A stretch of 64,000 nucleotides of DNA, from assembly GCA_020809705.1 (NCBI GenBank), contig CP085835.1:1550001-1614000 (forward strand). The letters are read 5' to 3'. The position numbers were made by a program, and so were the translations under genes. Under the pieces are notes generated by a model that worked only from the letters and a program-made list of their open reading frames with translations, was not told where the DNA came from and made no database searches. Shown here one piece after another: positions 52,676-62,117 of the stretch (positions are counted from its first letter, which is position 1; each line of letters starts with the position of its first letter). This DNA comes from Calonectria ilicicola. Lineage: Eukaryota; Ascomycota; Sordariomycetes; Hypocreales; Nectriaceae.

Positions 52676-52862
52676 TGTTGGGGCTAGAGCTAGCCATTTA
52701 CTCCACTGAGGGATATACCAAGGTCAGCTAACTAGCGGATCTGGATAAAAGGGATCAATTTGATCTAGCTAGCTAGGAACAACAAGCTTCTTTGCCCTCT
52801 CTTTTTGTTCTTGCCTTTTTCCTCTAGCAGCTCTAGCTGCTAGGGCTCTTCGGGCCCTATCA
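52676..52862 (+). repeat. Probable unmutated solo LTR (copia-like)
   Basis: Begins TGTTGGGGCTAG and ends near CCCTATCA, about 187 bp. The interior has repeated CTAG-containing words, pyrimidine-rich CCCTCTCTTTTTGTTC, and two adjacent hairpins: GCAGC/GCTGC (52,827-52,840) and AGGGC...GCCCT (52,842-52,857). These are LTR-like features, but no second copy and no clear target duplication is seen, so the exact ends are uncertain. In contrast to the LTRs in the AT-rich block it carries no sign of RIP. Confidence 0.4.
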
Positions 52863-54940
52863 ACCCGGAAAGACAGTCAGATGGCTAGGCTTTGGGGGTT
52901 TGTGGTGTTTTTTTTTCCCATAACACTATGTATTTTTGGAACGAAACACGGTTTTATTGAACATTGCCAGAGCACGAGAATCCGTCTCGAACGGTCGCCA
53001 GCATCATTCAATAGGTGGAGAGGCCAGACGGATCACGGTTGATAAGGCCGGCCCACTAGTCCAGGGGTAGGATTGCGGGGCCGGCTCCGGGACCAGTTCC
53101 TGAAGCATGGCATCATTTTAAACTTTAGTCCACTGGGGCTACTAGAGGGAGCTTAATCTAGACGGTTGTCATCCCTGTCCATACATGTTGTTGTTGCAGC
53201 GGCTGGCCCACATCCACACCTCAGTACCATCTACGATTTAAAATGTATGAGCTACTTCTAGGAAATTGAAATTTTCTCCGAGAAATTATGACCTTGGTCA
53301 TAATGCAAAAGATTCCAAATAAGCTAGGGCCCAACTATTGCGTTATGACCACCCATTCTTACTGTTGTACACAGGAGTAAGTTGATTGGATCTTGGTCGG
53401 GAGAATCATATGGCCAAACTTAGTTGTATCTGCCACCGTTGTGGCTTTGGAGCTCCCTCTTGGTCGAGCCCACGATTTACCAAAAATGCCCACCCATTAG
53501 TCGAGGCACCACAGACACATCACATGCAAACAGAATAGCGATTCTGTTATCTGACCTTGACGATTCGGGGTCAATCAACAACCACAATTTCTCATACGAA
53601 TATTCCAATCCGCAAATATAGCCATTGCTTCCTCTCCGAATCATAGTACCCTGTTGTCTTGGGATAGAAACGTCTTTGAGGTGGAATATTGTCCGAGTCT
53701 AGGCCCGTTGACAAAAAGTCCCGTGCTTTAGTCAAGTAATTGGGAGATGTGGACTGGCAGCGTAATAATTGTGAACTTCAGTGCAGGTTTCATGGCATCA
53801 GTTTGGTGGGTGTTTCGAGAGCGAAGGGACACTCTAAGCGGGGACCGATTTCTCGCAGGAATCCTTCCCCAAGGGATCCATAGATTACTCAAAAAAGAGA
53901 GTTATCGGCAACTTCACAATGGCTGTTGCTGCGAGTTAGTTGCCATAGTTTTAGTCTGGATTCCCCTTGAACTGGTACAAAAGGCATATGTAGCAAATGA
54001 CGCAGGTACAAGTTATACCGCCTGTGACCCCCTGGCAAAAATGCTCACACATTTGCTAGAGACTACAAAAACTAATTCAAAAAACGGATATGACTGCTAG
54101 TTGAAAGTATGAATTCACTTATCTGTTCCTATTCGAATTATACTGCCATGTTTTGATTGATGTCGATGCTCACTAACTGAAGGCTGAAGCAGGCATTGCC
54201 CTAGTAGAATGTACTCTCTTGAGGTGCTTTTTCGTCTTCGTTCGCGGCCATAATCTATGAGTATGCCTCAAGGTCATTTGCTCTTGCATCAATAATGACT
54301 TTTTAAAGCTTCAAGCTGCGGGCACGTCGCGGCATTATTAAGGCGGGTATCAAGATGCAACGAATCCTCAGATCGGTTCTCTTGAAGGCCCGTATCCTGT
54401 GTGGGTCGCCTCCAAACTAATCTAAAGACAGATATGCACGCGATGGGCAAAAAAACCCTCAAAACTAATAATATTTGCTCGCAAGCGATGTACTGTTTTG
54501 CTTTTGGTACATTGGGAAGCCCCACAAGCCAGGCTGGTCTGGGGGGGATATCATATTTGAATTGCAGCCATGACCTGACCAAAAACGCCCCCAGGCTTAG
54601 CTTCCCACAAATAGAGGGATGTTGGCCAATGAGGCTTATATATGCTTGATAATAGGGCGTTGTGACTGAGACCTGCCTTTGATGTTCTCCACGTACTATG
54701 ATGGCATTGGGTGTCATCCATAATATTGCCACCAAAAGCAACTACCTGCATGTAGTGTCAGATTTGGAAAAGGACAGGTTTCTGGTATAAAACGCTCAAT
54801 GTCAGCCGAGGAAAAAAAAATGAAACTCTTATTCCCGAAAGTCCACTATCACCTAACCAGCCTAAATCTTTCCTCGGTTCAAAGCGCGCATCACTCTTTG
54901 AGTGCTTTGTATCCCCATCGAAAATTTCAGACATTTTACA
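52863..54940. other. Intergenic region with one short repeat
   Basis: Contains the 112-bp repeat at 53379-53490. A 117-codon frame at 53747-54100 and a 150-codon minus-strand frame at 54289-54741 have no recognised domain, and the latter overlaps open frames on the other strand; I treat both as unsupported. The last 100 bases are the likely promoter of the Clr5 gene. Confidence 0.45.
53379..53490 (+). repeat. Short unmutated copy of a repeat that is RIP-degraded at 27942-28053
   Basis: Aligns without gaps to 27942-28053. Almost every difference is a G or C here against A or T there; only about three or four are transversions. This copy is therefore close to the original sequence. Outside about 53,379-53,490 the match is not evident. 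It is shorter than the length at which RIP is known to act efficiently in Neurospora, which could explain its survival. Confidence 0.8.
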
Positions 54941-55348
54941 ATGGATCCAAACTGGGATTTCTACAAGGCTGAAGTAACAAAGCTATATGTCAACCAGAAA
55001 AAGTCTGCCCGTTATACTGTTGATGTCTTGAACAAGAAATACAACTGTGGCATAACGTAAGAACGCAATTCCTGAACAATATCCTCTGGGCTGAACTATC
55101 AAAGCGAGGAACAATTCAAATTGAAATTTGGAACATTGAAACGAATAAACGGTAGACATTGGAAGGCAATCGGCCATCAATTAGAGAAACGGCAGAGGCA
55201 GGGGAAAACATCGAGCGTTTTCCATTTCAATCGCCTACTGAGTAATAGGCAGGTTGATTACAACACCCGAAAATATTCAAAAGTTTATTTAGATGAGGAG
55301 GCAATAAAGGGTCTATATCCCGAGAATTGTTGTCAGAACTCTTGCTGA
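54941..55348 (+). CDS. Clr5-domain protein (two exons)
   Basis: Exon 1 is 54941-55056 and exon 2 is 55105-55348, joined through a 48-bp intron (GTAAGA donor, AAAG acceptor, CTGAAC branch-like site) that restores the frame. The 119-residue product starts MDPNWDFYKAEVTKLY and continues through DVLNKKYNCGITEEQFKLKF and KRINGRHWKAIG. This is the pattern of the Clr5 domain: W-x-x-Y-K near the start, a helix with LY, an I-T-x-x-Q-[FY]-K turn and a final basic segment, at about residues 3-65. The domain is widespread and lineage-expanded in Pezizomycotina and is thought to be helical and perhaps DNA-binding; its role is not established. The usual W-G-x-x-K ending is altered. The gene may continue by another intron into 55467-55862. 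Confidence 0.7.
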
Positions 55349-55466
55349 CCATAGCTAAGATATTGGTATCGATACCACTGGCCAGCATCGGTTTGAGATT
55401 CGAAGTTCAGTCATAATAAAACCAGTATTACCCGCTGACTTAATCGCCAATCCTTCATCCTTTACC

Positions 55467-55862
55467 ATGGAGAATACCGAAATCGTGGAACACAATCATT
55501 CCAACCGTGCCGAATCGATAGAAGTCGAATACGAGATTGAAAAAAATGTGACACAATCATTGGAACAGCACAATAATGGCCTATTCTTTCTCCCACCATA
55601 TTTCCATACACCGACAACGGTGGACATGAATTGCATGGCCAACCTCCCAGCTGTGCATTATCCAGCACACGTTGGATATGAGACCAACGTGGCATCAAGT
55701 GTCAGCGATGAATTCTGGTATCCGACAGTGCCAATGTTTCCAAATCCAATCCCTCAAGTTTACCCTTCTAACCTTGCAATCAACTCTCACAATAGCATAA
55801 CATGGTCTCCATACTGCGTCTCTACTGATGCTTGCAATGAGAGAGCGGCTGACTTGCAGTAA
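55467..55862 (+). CDS. Hypothetical protein or C-terminal exon of the Clr5 gene
   Basis: A 131-codon frame that begins MENTEIVEHNHSN after CCTTTACC, an acceptable start context, and ends NERAADLQ. It is rich in N, P, Y and H with no hydrophobic or globular signature, as in the disordered tails of regulatory proteins. The frame is open upstream to 55359 and acceptor-like sites lie inside that stretch (for example GTTCAG ending at 55410), so it could be a downstream exon of the Clr5 gene. No single donor stands out; GTAATA at 55242 is one candidate. No family is recognised. Confidence 0.45.
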   Translation: MENTEIVEHNHSNRAESIEVEYEIEKNVTQSLEQHNNGLFFLPPYFHTPTTVDMNCMANLPAVHYPAHVGYETNVASSVSDEFWYPTVPMFPNPIPQVYPSNLAINSHNSITWSPYCVSTDACNERAADLQ

Positions 55863-57499
55863 ACTAGGGATGAGGCAAAAAAAGAATACAAATGGTTATA
55901 CTGGCATCCCCCCAAAGATTTTAGAAGATTAATTGGTCAAGAACTGGTGTGGGATGACGTGCCGATTCTGGAGTAAGCAATGAAAGGACGCCACGCCTGT
56001 GGGATCCTTTCGGCTCTCTCTGGCTTGGACTAGAAGGTGCATCCACCAAGTTAGTATTTAGTAACCTCATAGTATCACTTAACGGATAATGGCCATCCGC
56101 TTCGCTATTGACGTATTGGCAGTATTCTGCCCTTTATTTTTGCTCTTTGTTGTTCCTTGAACTGAAGCAAGAAATTTGGGTTGATTGACAATCACAATGC
56201 ACTGGGAAAGCCTGAACAGTTTTATCGACAGCATGGCAGATATGGCAGCACAGGGTGGCACGCAATACATAATATGGATTGTGGTTCGTGCTTCATGGCG
56301 CTTGTTGGGGGGGGTAATTTATATGAGAAATTAATCCGGGTGTGGGTTTGTTGTGCTTGGCGAATTGCGGCGTCAAGCCAATCTTTGAAACGTAGAGATG
56401 CCAGTCACAGCGGTAAGAAGAGATGGGGGTCTTCAAAAGATATGTCTATGTCCATAATATTTGGGACATTTATATATTTGTCACATCTGCTATAGCTCAC
56501 TCCACGTGCTCAATCCACAGAATAAGAACTATGTCCCAATAATAAATATAATTATTGCTAAATGCAGCGCACTCCCGCTGTGAGCCGTGTGGCTAAGAGG
56601 ATGCAAACAAGCGTGCGCCCGCATTAGCTGGGCTTATCAAGTTTGGAAGTGACAGCATGCTTCGTCCCAAGTTTATTCAGACATGTCCGCGTTCAGAGGG
56701 GATCGCCAGGCAAAACCCACATTCAGGGACCGGAATATTGACCCACAGGAGCGCACCAACAGCATCAAGGCCAGTACCGCTGCAAACGCGTCGGTCGCAT
56801 GCTTGAGACGAAACAGGATGATGGGATGGGTAGGGCTGGCCTGAAGGGGTGTAAGGGACATGGTCGGATGGATTGAATGTAGTTCTTTTCTGCGCAAGTC
56901 AAGGTCTTTTTGTCTGTTGTCCACCTGGAAAATGACATTACCAGACATAACTCAATTGCTACAAAAGACCAATCTGGAGTTACAGATGAAAGGGCAAAAA
57001 GAAATGAATAAATGAATGAATGAATAAATAAACAAACAATTTTATCTAAATAATTTTAGTTATTCATTGTATTTATTTATATATTTACTTATCTATTTAT
57101 TTTTGTTCTACTGTCCGCACGCAAACGCGTCACGCGTCCTCCAAACAGCCTCGGAGGATGTTGTGTTTTCTACTTGTGTACATCTTTCCCACGCCTCGTC
57201 CCCCTCCACTCATTCATCCCCTTCCTTCTATTCGTTCCTGCGGTCGCATACCAGCGACTACGCATCGCCCTTATCTCTCCCATCTTGTCGCCCCCGCTGC
57301 CAGCAAGTTCCGAGCACAACACTCTGTGGTATATTTCTTTTTCCTCAACGTCGCGGGCTCGCACATAAACCGACCATGGCGACACTCACGGCAATTACCA
57401 CCCCCACCATAATGCCTTCCGATCATCGGCCAACAATAACGACATTGTCATGTGGACCACACGCATCGGATGATTAGACACGGCTGAAAGTTTGTGGAT
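55863..57499. other. Intergenic region with a simple repeat
   Basis: A 45-codon frame at 56197-56334 (MHWESLNSFIDSM..., with a hydrophobic stretch YIIWIVV) and a 91-codon minus-strand frame at 56673-56948 with a possible membrane span are weak candidates only. An AATG/AATA-type microsatellite lies at about 57,001-57,035 within an AT-rich dip (57,000-57,110). The stretch 57,180-57,330 is pyrimidine-rich on the plus strand and resembles a promoter for a rightward gene. Confidence 0.45.
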
Positions 57500-57987
57500 A
57501 TGGTTCGCCGTGGGAATAATGACGGCCGTCCTCCGTGAGTAGTCAAATTTTTGCCCGATCCCATTTCCACCGTTCCTGCCAACATCTGGTCATCAACGGG
57601 ATTCCCAGTCAGAATCCAATCAGCGTCATTATCCGAGCCGAAAAATCTTTTCAGCGCCTCAATAGAGACCGTTTAAAACATGAACGTGCGAGAAGAAAGC
57701 CTGTGAATATGGTTTCCACGGCGGTTGTGCTTCAGCGTGTCAAGACTGAATCGGAAGACAAATTTCGAAGAACAAGCCAGCAGCGTCATAGCAACCATGA
57801 CCGAGAGATGAGACCATTTATCAATCAAGGATGCATATTTTCCCCCTTTCTCATTCTTGCACCGTCGGACCTTGTTTTCTTTTGTCAACTCGCGGGAAGA
57901 GGGCGGCTAGCAGCAATTGGCACTCATGAAAAAGGCTCAACTCGAGCGCAAAAGACAGGTATTTCACAACCAAAAAGTCACCGTTGA
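57500..57987 (+). CDS. Candidate two-exon gene, unknown function
   Basis: A short exon 57500-57534 (MVRRGNNDGRP) is followed by a GTGAGT donor. Splicing to the acceptor CCCAG at 57608 removes 74 bp and joins in frame to an open frame that runs to 57987. The product would be about 138 residues. It begins with basic, Arg/Lys-rich sequence (QRLNRDRLKHERARRKP) and contains a hydrophobic patch FSPFLILAPSDLVFF. A pyrimidine-rich promoter-like region lies upstream. No clear branch site was identified and no family is recognised, so this is tentative. Confidence 0.28.
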
Positions 57988-58781
57988 CATCGCGCCAGGG
58001 ATGTAATGTAGCCATTACGACTAATATGCTTTAATGAAGATCGTTTCGACGGCTCACTCACACGCGCTAGCGACCTTCTCCTTCCTTCACGCAGCTGCCG
58101 GATGCCGCCGTCACCCGTGCCTATGCCTGAGCGAGCGATGTCGATAGAAACCCAAGAAACAAAGTATAAATGCCGCCCCAAAGACCCGACGGCCGGCGGC
58201 TCACTATACGCCGCATTATCGATGAGAGGGTAGCCAACGGACGAACAGAGTACCTACCTTATGCACTGGGACGGTGATATCCACCCGAACGAGCGAGCGG
58301 GAAAGGCTGGAAATTCTTGTCCAATGGGGAAAATCACGAGGGATTAGTCGAGGTATTTCTCAAGTTGTGGAGATTTTTGTCCAGAAAGCTGGTAACATCC
58401 CTCAAGTCTCGAATCTACCGCAAGATTTTGAGGCTAGTCTCGCCGACTCTGTCGCGAACCTTGGAGACCAAGCACATCAAGCCCTCTCTCTCACCAAGTT
58501 TTCCTTCAGTAAAATCCAGGGCAAGAAAGTCAATGATACTCGATGTTAGCTTTCGGGACTGTCTCATTGGATTGAATCCTCTCGGCCAGCCCTCCGAGAT
58601 GGTAATCAAGTTTTCTTTTATCAATGCAGATACCTATAAGTCCGAAGTACCTTAGCCTCAGGAGATAACTAGACAATTGAAGAGGTTCTACATAGAAAGT
58701 CTTGTTGCTGCTAGAGACGCGAACCCACCACCCCTCGGGAACAGTCGCTTAAGCGACAACAGGCTCGTAGAGTGTGTCCTT
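57988..58781. other. Intergenic region with a perfect 14-bp palindrome
   Basis: Two overlapping frames at 58274-58549 and 58317-58655 have no recognisable motifs. The palindrome GTCGCTTAAGCGAC occupies 58744-58757. Nothing else is supported. Confidence 0.45.
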
Positions 58782-58973
58782 CTAGCTGTCAAGAGTCAAG
58801 GTAGACAGAATCAGAGCGCCAGCCTTGACCTCTAAGGCAGCGACGGGATCGAATATGCCAGGTTTGGGAAAGAAGGCAACGGTATGGTCGAGAAGGCCAC
58901 GAACCTGGACCCTCGTCTGCGCAAAAGGATCTTCCTGGGCGGCAACGAGATCGAGCAAGGCGGCGACCTGAAC
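58782..58973 (-). pseudogene. Protein-like fragment without start codon
   Basis: The minus strand is open for 64 codons, stop included, and reads like real protein: VQVAALLDLVAAQEDPFAQ, then VQVRGLLDHTVAFFPKPG and an alanine-rich C-terminus ending TLTLDS. The VQV-x2-LLD word occurs twice, 21 residues apart, suggesting an internal repeat. There is no methionine near the start and a stop just upstream, so it is an exon of an unseen gene or a gene fragment. The family is not recognised. Confidence 0.3.
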
Positions 58974-59383
58974 TTAGACTGTGATTTTAGCTTAACTTAA
59001 GATCTATCAATTAAAAATCTACTAAATCACATAAAGAGTATTTTCATACTTCAAGAAAAGAACTAGGGCTTCACTATGGTGATTAACATTTGTCCGTGAT
59101 GCATGAGATACAATTAAGAGAGTGAGTACATTAGGAGCGAGCTCTTGTAGGTGATATCCTCTAAATAAGACTACCATGCTAGAATAAATCATTCTCTTGT
59201 TCACCTTGCGCATACCGGTGAACATCCCTCCTTTAATAGGCAGTTTTGACTTGGCCACTCGAGGTACCCAATTTTGAGGGTCCGCACCTCCCGTTACATC
59301 CGTTAGCCGGTTAGGCCAAAAGATAATTCCATAATCGCGATGCTCGCAATTACGAGTGCGGATAACAGCCGCTAAGAGACATG
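58974..59383. other. Region downstream of the membrane-protein gene, uncertain coding
   Basis: The minus strand is open from 59405 down to 59022, in a different frame from the end of the gene at 59384-59644. It could be a further exon of that gene if another intron exists, but I could not find a convincing intron of normal length. Confidence 0.3.
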
Positions 59384-59644
59384 TCAGTAACCTACGATGA
59401 ACCAAGTCGCAACAATAGCAGTAATGATTATCGCCAAAATGGCGATCCAGTTCTGTTTACAATGTTAGACCTCGTGAGTTTCCTCTTTCAGATTGCTTTT
59501 GGTACAACTCACCTGGCTGTGTTGCCCGTTTCCTCGTCGTTTCTGGACAGCGTAATTGCCCGTGTTTTCGAGACTTTCACGAGTAAGCGGATCAAGCCCA
59601 GCGGCGAATTCATCGAAACTATGCGGTTGGTTTTGATCAACCAT
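59384..59644 (-). CDS. Small single-pass membrane protein (two exons)
   Basis: Exon 1 (59644 down to 59513) has 44 whole codons starting MVDQNQPHSFDEF after an AAACC leader. The intron (59512-59453, 60 bp) has a consensus GTGAGT donor, a TCTAAC branch site and an AACAG acceptor, phase 0. Exon 2 (59452-59384) encodes NWIAILAIIITAIVATWFIVGY and a stop. The 66-residue product has a charged, soluble N-terminal half and one strong membrane helix (about 46-64), with no signal peptide. This layout, N-terminal soluble part then one span with an intron just before it, is common in fungal tail-membrane proteins of unknown function. A further intron after the span (GTAGGT donor) would extend the C-terminus. 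Confidence 0.6.
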
Positions 59645-60286
59645 GGTTTCGATTTTCGTCTTCTAGTTGTTCAGCGACTGTTAGCTCTCTCGTCTTGTAA
59701 GCATAATACCTATGCCTACCTTTCTGTAAGAAAACAAAAGGCTTTATTTATCTAAATTCTTTGTGAGTTCTTGTAAGCGAGGAAAATGTGCTTGCTTTAT
59801 ATTGCACGAGCGGATTTGAACAAGATCACATGTAATATGAATTTGTTAAATGACTGAATGGGAGGTGGCCTCTTGTGACCAAAAATACAACGGGGTTCTT
59901 TTGGCCCTGTGGTACAAGAGCCCAAAAGGACCAAGGCATTTTTTCACTTGTTTCTTTGGAAAAAAAATTGGATTTATGGCTGCCTTTTATTGAAAATTTG
60001 TTGTGCAAGAATCCAGATCTACCTAGGGTGTAATTGTCGTCATCACCTTTGTGCTTAGGCTGTCGAAGCGGACCAGCGATTGTGTCATCTTAACACGCTA
60101 TGGTTCTTCGTGTCAGCCATACGTCGCGCAAAAATATTCCTCCCTCATGAAGAGCGGCTCGTCAAGGGGAAGATTCCATAACTGTCCTCCCGACTGATTG
60201 CGAAAATGTCCCCCCTTGGCAATTCGAAAGATTCCCCCAACCTCGAGATGAAAAACTTACTGAGTAAGCTGACCTAAGGTAATTCA
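59645..60286. other. Intergenic region
   Basis: The right flank of the previous minus-strand gene, presumably containing its promoter (59,645-59,900). No other gene can be supported. Confidence 0.45.
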
Positions 60287-60447
60287 GTCATTATAAGAGA
60301 ACTAGCTGGAAATTTCCTAAAAAGTTCTCCAAAAAAAAAACTTCAACTTTTTCACATGATTCCAAAAAGAACACCACCACCACCCCTTCCAAAAAGAAAA
60401 AGGCTCCGAGAAGTTCAAGTACAGCTCAGATAGTCGCATTCACATGA
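60287..60447 (+). other. Candidate terminal exon with a lysine-rich tail
   Basis: CTGACCTAAGGTAATTCAG just upstream reads as branch site plus acceptor, and the frame that follows is open to a TGA at 60445-60447. It contains SPKKKTS and TTTTPSKKKKAPRSSST, resembling a basic nuclear-targeting tail. No upstream exon could be joined with a normal intron length. A low-complexity chance frame is possible. Confidence 0.2.
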
Positions 60448-60866
60448 AAGGCGACCGTGATATTGTCATAATTCTAATTTTCAATGATATAGCTTTGCAT
60501 GTGATCAGATAGCCAGAATCTCGCGCCACATGCCCAACCTAGCCTTTTGTCCCGGGCATGAGGCCGTTTTCCAAAATTGGCAAACATCTTAGTCGATGAA
60601 GTGCATTCCAAGTCCCGGTATTTTGACGAACATCTGTTGAACACACATGCAATCATCCCACACAGGATAAGCCGCAACATGTGTGGGTGTCGTCAGGTAG
60701 CAATTGGTCGGCTACAGCGGCGTGCAACCAACCTTAGGGCCAAAAAATGGAAGTATGACAACAATCCCAAATCACACGACGATGGAAGCCGTCGCCTTGC
60801 TTTCATTTATGTAATTCATTTTGTTTCGCCTGTCGAGCCCGTAAAGACACATGATAAGGCGGATCC
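60448..60866. other. Intergenic region
   Basis: A 99-codon plus-strand frame (60577-60876) overlaps the last exon of the next gene on the opposite strand and shows no motif; not supported as a gene. It is probably the 3' region of the spliced gene that follows. Confidence 0.4.
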
Positions 60867-61366
60867 TCATGATTGATAATGTTCGCTGTTGGTGGGAGCA
60901 AAATCGTGAAATTTCGCTGTGAAAGTAAAGTTACTTTGTGTCGCTCGAAAACCGCACAGTTGATTTGAGAGACAACTCACTTCCCAACAAGTTCATACGC
61001 AAAAACATCAAAGGTTTTGCTACCGCAAGAAGGTCCTTGTGCTCAATGAGACAGTACTTTCCACATTCAAATTCCACTAGACAAATTTGTACTGGCCACA
61101 GTGGATGCTGATGGACAGCGATCTCTAAACTGCAACAAGCCACCCACCTAAAACCCAATCGTCAGGCAAAATGATTGCTCAAGTTACTCACTCCATTCAG
61201 GAAAGTCAGTGTCCCCCCCCGCTGGCGTCATTGCATTATCGATAAGTCGTGACCCAATGGCAGCCGCTCTGTATGCCGTGCGGCGTGATGCATGGATTGT
61301 ATAGGGTAGTATTCGTTGCCCCACCTGTTGCAAGGCACTGAATTTACATTTTGCGACATTAGACAT
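60867..61366 (-). CDS. Candidate three-exon gene, unknown function
   Basis: Proposed exons on the minus strand: 61366-61192, 61124-60981 and 60916-60867. Both donors are GTGAGT; acceptors are GTTTAG and TTTCACAG; both introns are phase 1 and the total (369 bp) closes in frame on a TGA, giving 122 residues. The first exon starts MSNVAKCKFSALQQVG, the second holds VHQHPLWPVQICLVEFECGK and EHKDLLAVAKPLMFL, and the last ends PTNSEHYQS. For intron 1 an alternative donor/acceptor pair (GTAACT, TTTTAG ending at 61148) also keeps the frame and adds WVACCSLE; a CTGAC branch site suits that acceptor better. No family is recognised. Confidence 0.38.
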
Positions 61367-62117
61367 CGAATACTACAGAGCCAATTCTTGTCACAATCTC
61401 TTTGTGCAAAAAATTTTTATGGCCTATCTAACCTCCTATCTAAGCGTAGCTCATGCGGAATATTTTTTCCTGCTTTTTGAAACTCTTCTTTACAGTTATC
61501 CATATTTGTAACCCAACCCTAACCCCTAAGACTACCTGCGCGCGTGGACTTTTTGCATTGACCGTAACGCGGAAGACTCGCAAGATGTACTGGGTATGCC
61601 ATGGACGGTGGGTGGATGGCAAACGACATCGGAGTCTAGAAAGGGAATGGCGGTTGTGGTGATCGGTGGGGCCCATGGCCAACGACGAAGGCTTAAACAT
61701 CAGTCTCTCAACTCATCGAGCCGACTGGTATGGACGTACGTGAATGCATAAATGAGTGAATGAGGGCCAAAGATCCAGGAATCCGGGTGTCACGTGGGGG
61801 TGCTCCACATGTCGTATCATCATCGCTATTTTCATTCAGGGGCTTCGGGTGGTCCATGTGTCAGCAGGTTGCAGCACTAGTTTGTTTCTATCTCCGCTAT
61901 CTCCATTGATTGGCTCTGAAAAGCGGCACTGGGACGGATACTACTAGCTTGACCTTGAAGAGCGCAAGGGACTAATACAGATACGACTCCATAATGTGAT
62001 GCAGCGGAGCAAAATATGAGCTGCAACACCCCCTATTTAACCATTCAAGCTTTTCTCTATTCTTGCCACTTCATAAAATGAACTCTGGCTCTTTCCTCAA
62101 CTCTCAAACGCAATATA
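61367..62117. promoter_or_regulatory. Upstream region of the MFS transporter gene
   Basis: About 750 bp separates the divergent minus-strand candidate from the transporter. It contains a palindromic CACGTG (61791-61796), a possible bHLH or bZIP site, and a TATA-like TATTTAA at 62034-62040, 78 bases before the start codon. The 45 bases before the ATG are pyrimidine- and then A-rich, as in a fungal leader. A 69-codon frame at 61453-61662 has a mirror frame and is not supported. Confidence 0.5.
62034..62040 (+). promoter_or_regulatory. TATA-like element of the MFS gene
   Basis: TATTTAA after a C-rich run, 78 bases upstream of the start codon at 62118. Position and sequence suit a core promoter. 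Confidence 0.45.

Noticed and set aside
54289..54741. 150-codon minus-strand frame with hydrophobic start
   Set aside because: No family features, and competing open frames overlap on both strands over most of its length.
57067..57477. 136-codon plus-strand frame
   Set aside because: Starts in an AT-rich simple-sequence tract and runs through a pyrimidine-rich promoter-like region; frames overlap on both strands, and Ser/Pro/Thr bias comes from the C/T richness.
58690..58760. tRNA-like B box (GGTTCGCGTCT) on the minus strand
   Set aside because: No matching acceptor or D arm at tRNA spacing.
59356..59386. Very short intron (GTAGGT...CTTAG) after the membrane span of the minus-strand gene
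   Set aside because: Would be under 30 bp; the stop codon reading is preferred until transcript data exist.
60260..60286. 28-bp intron joining ATGAAAAACTTACTGA to the lysine-rich frame
   Set aside because: Shorter than any normal fungal intron, so the upstream join is not accepted.
61505..61535. CCCTAA-like words (AACCCTAACCCC) resembling telomere repeat
   Set aside because: Only about one and a half units; far too short for an interstitial telomere or chromosome end.
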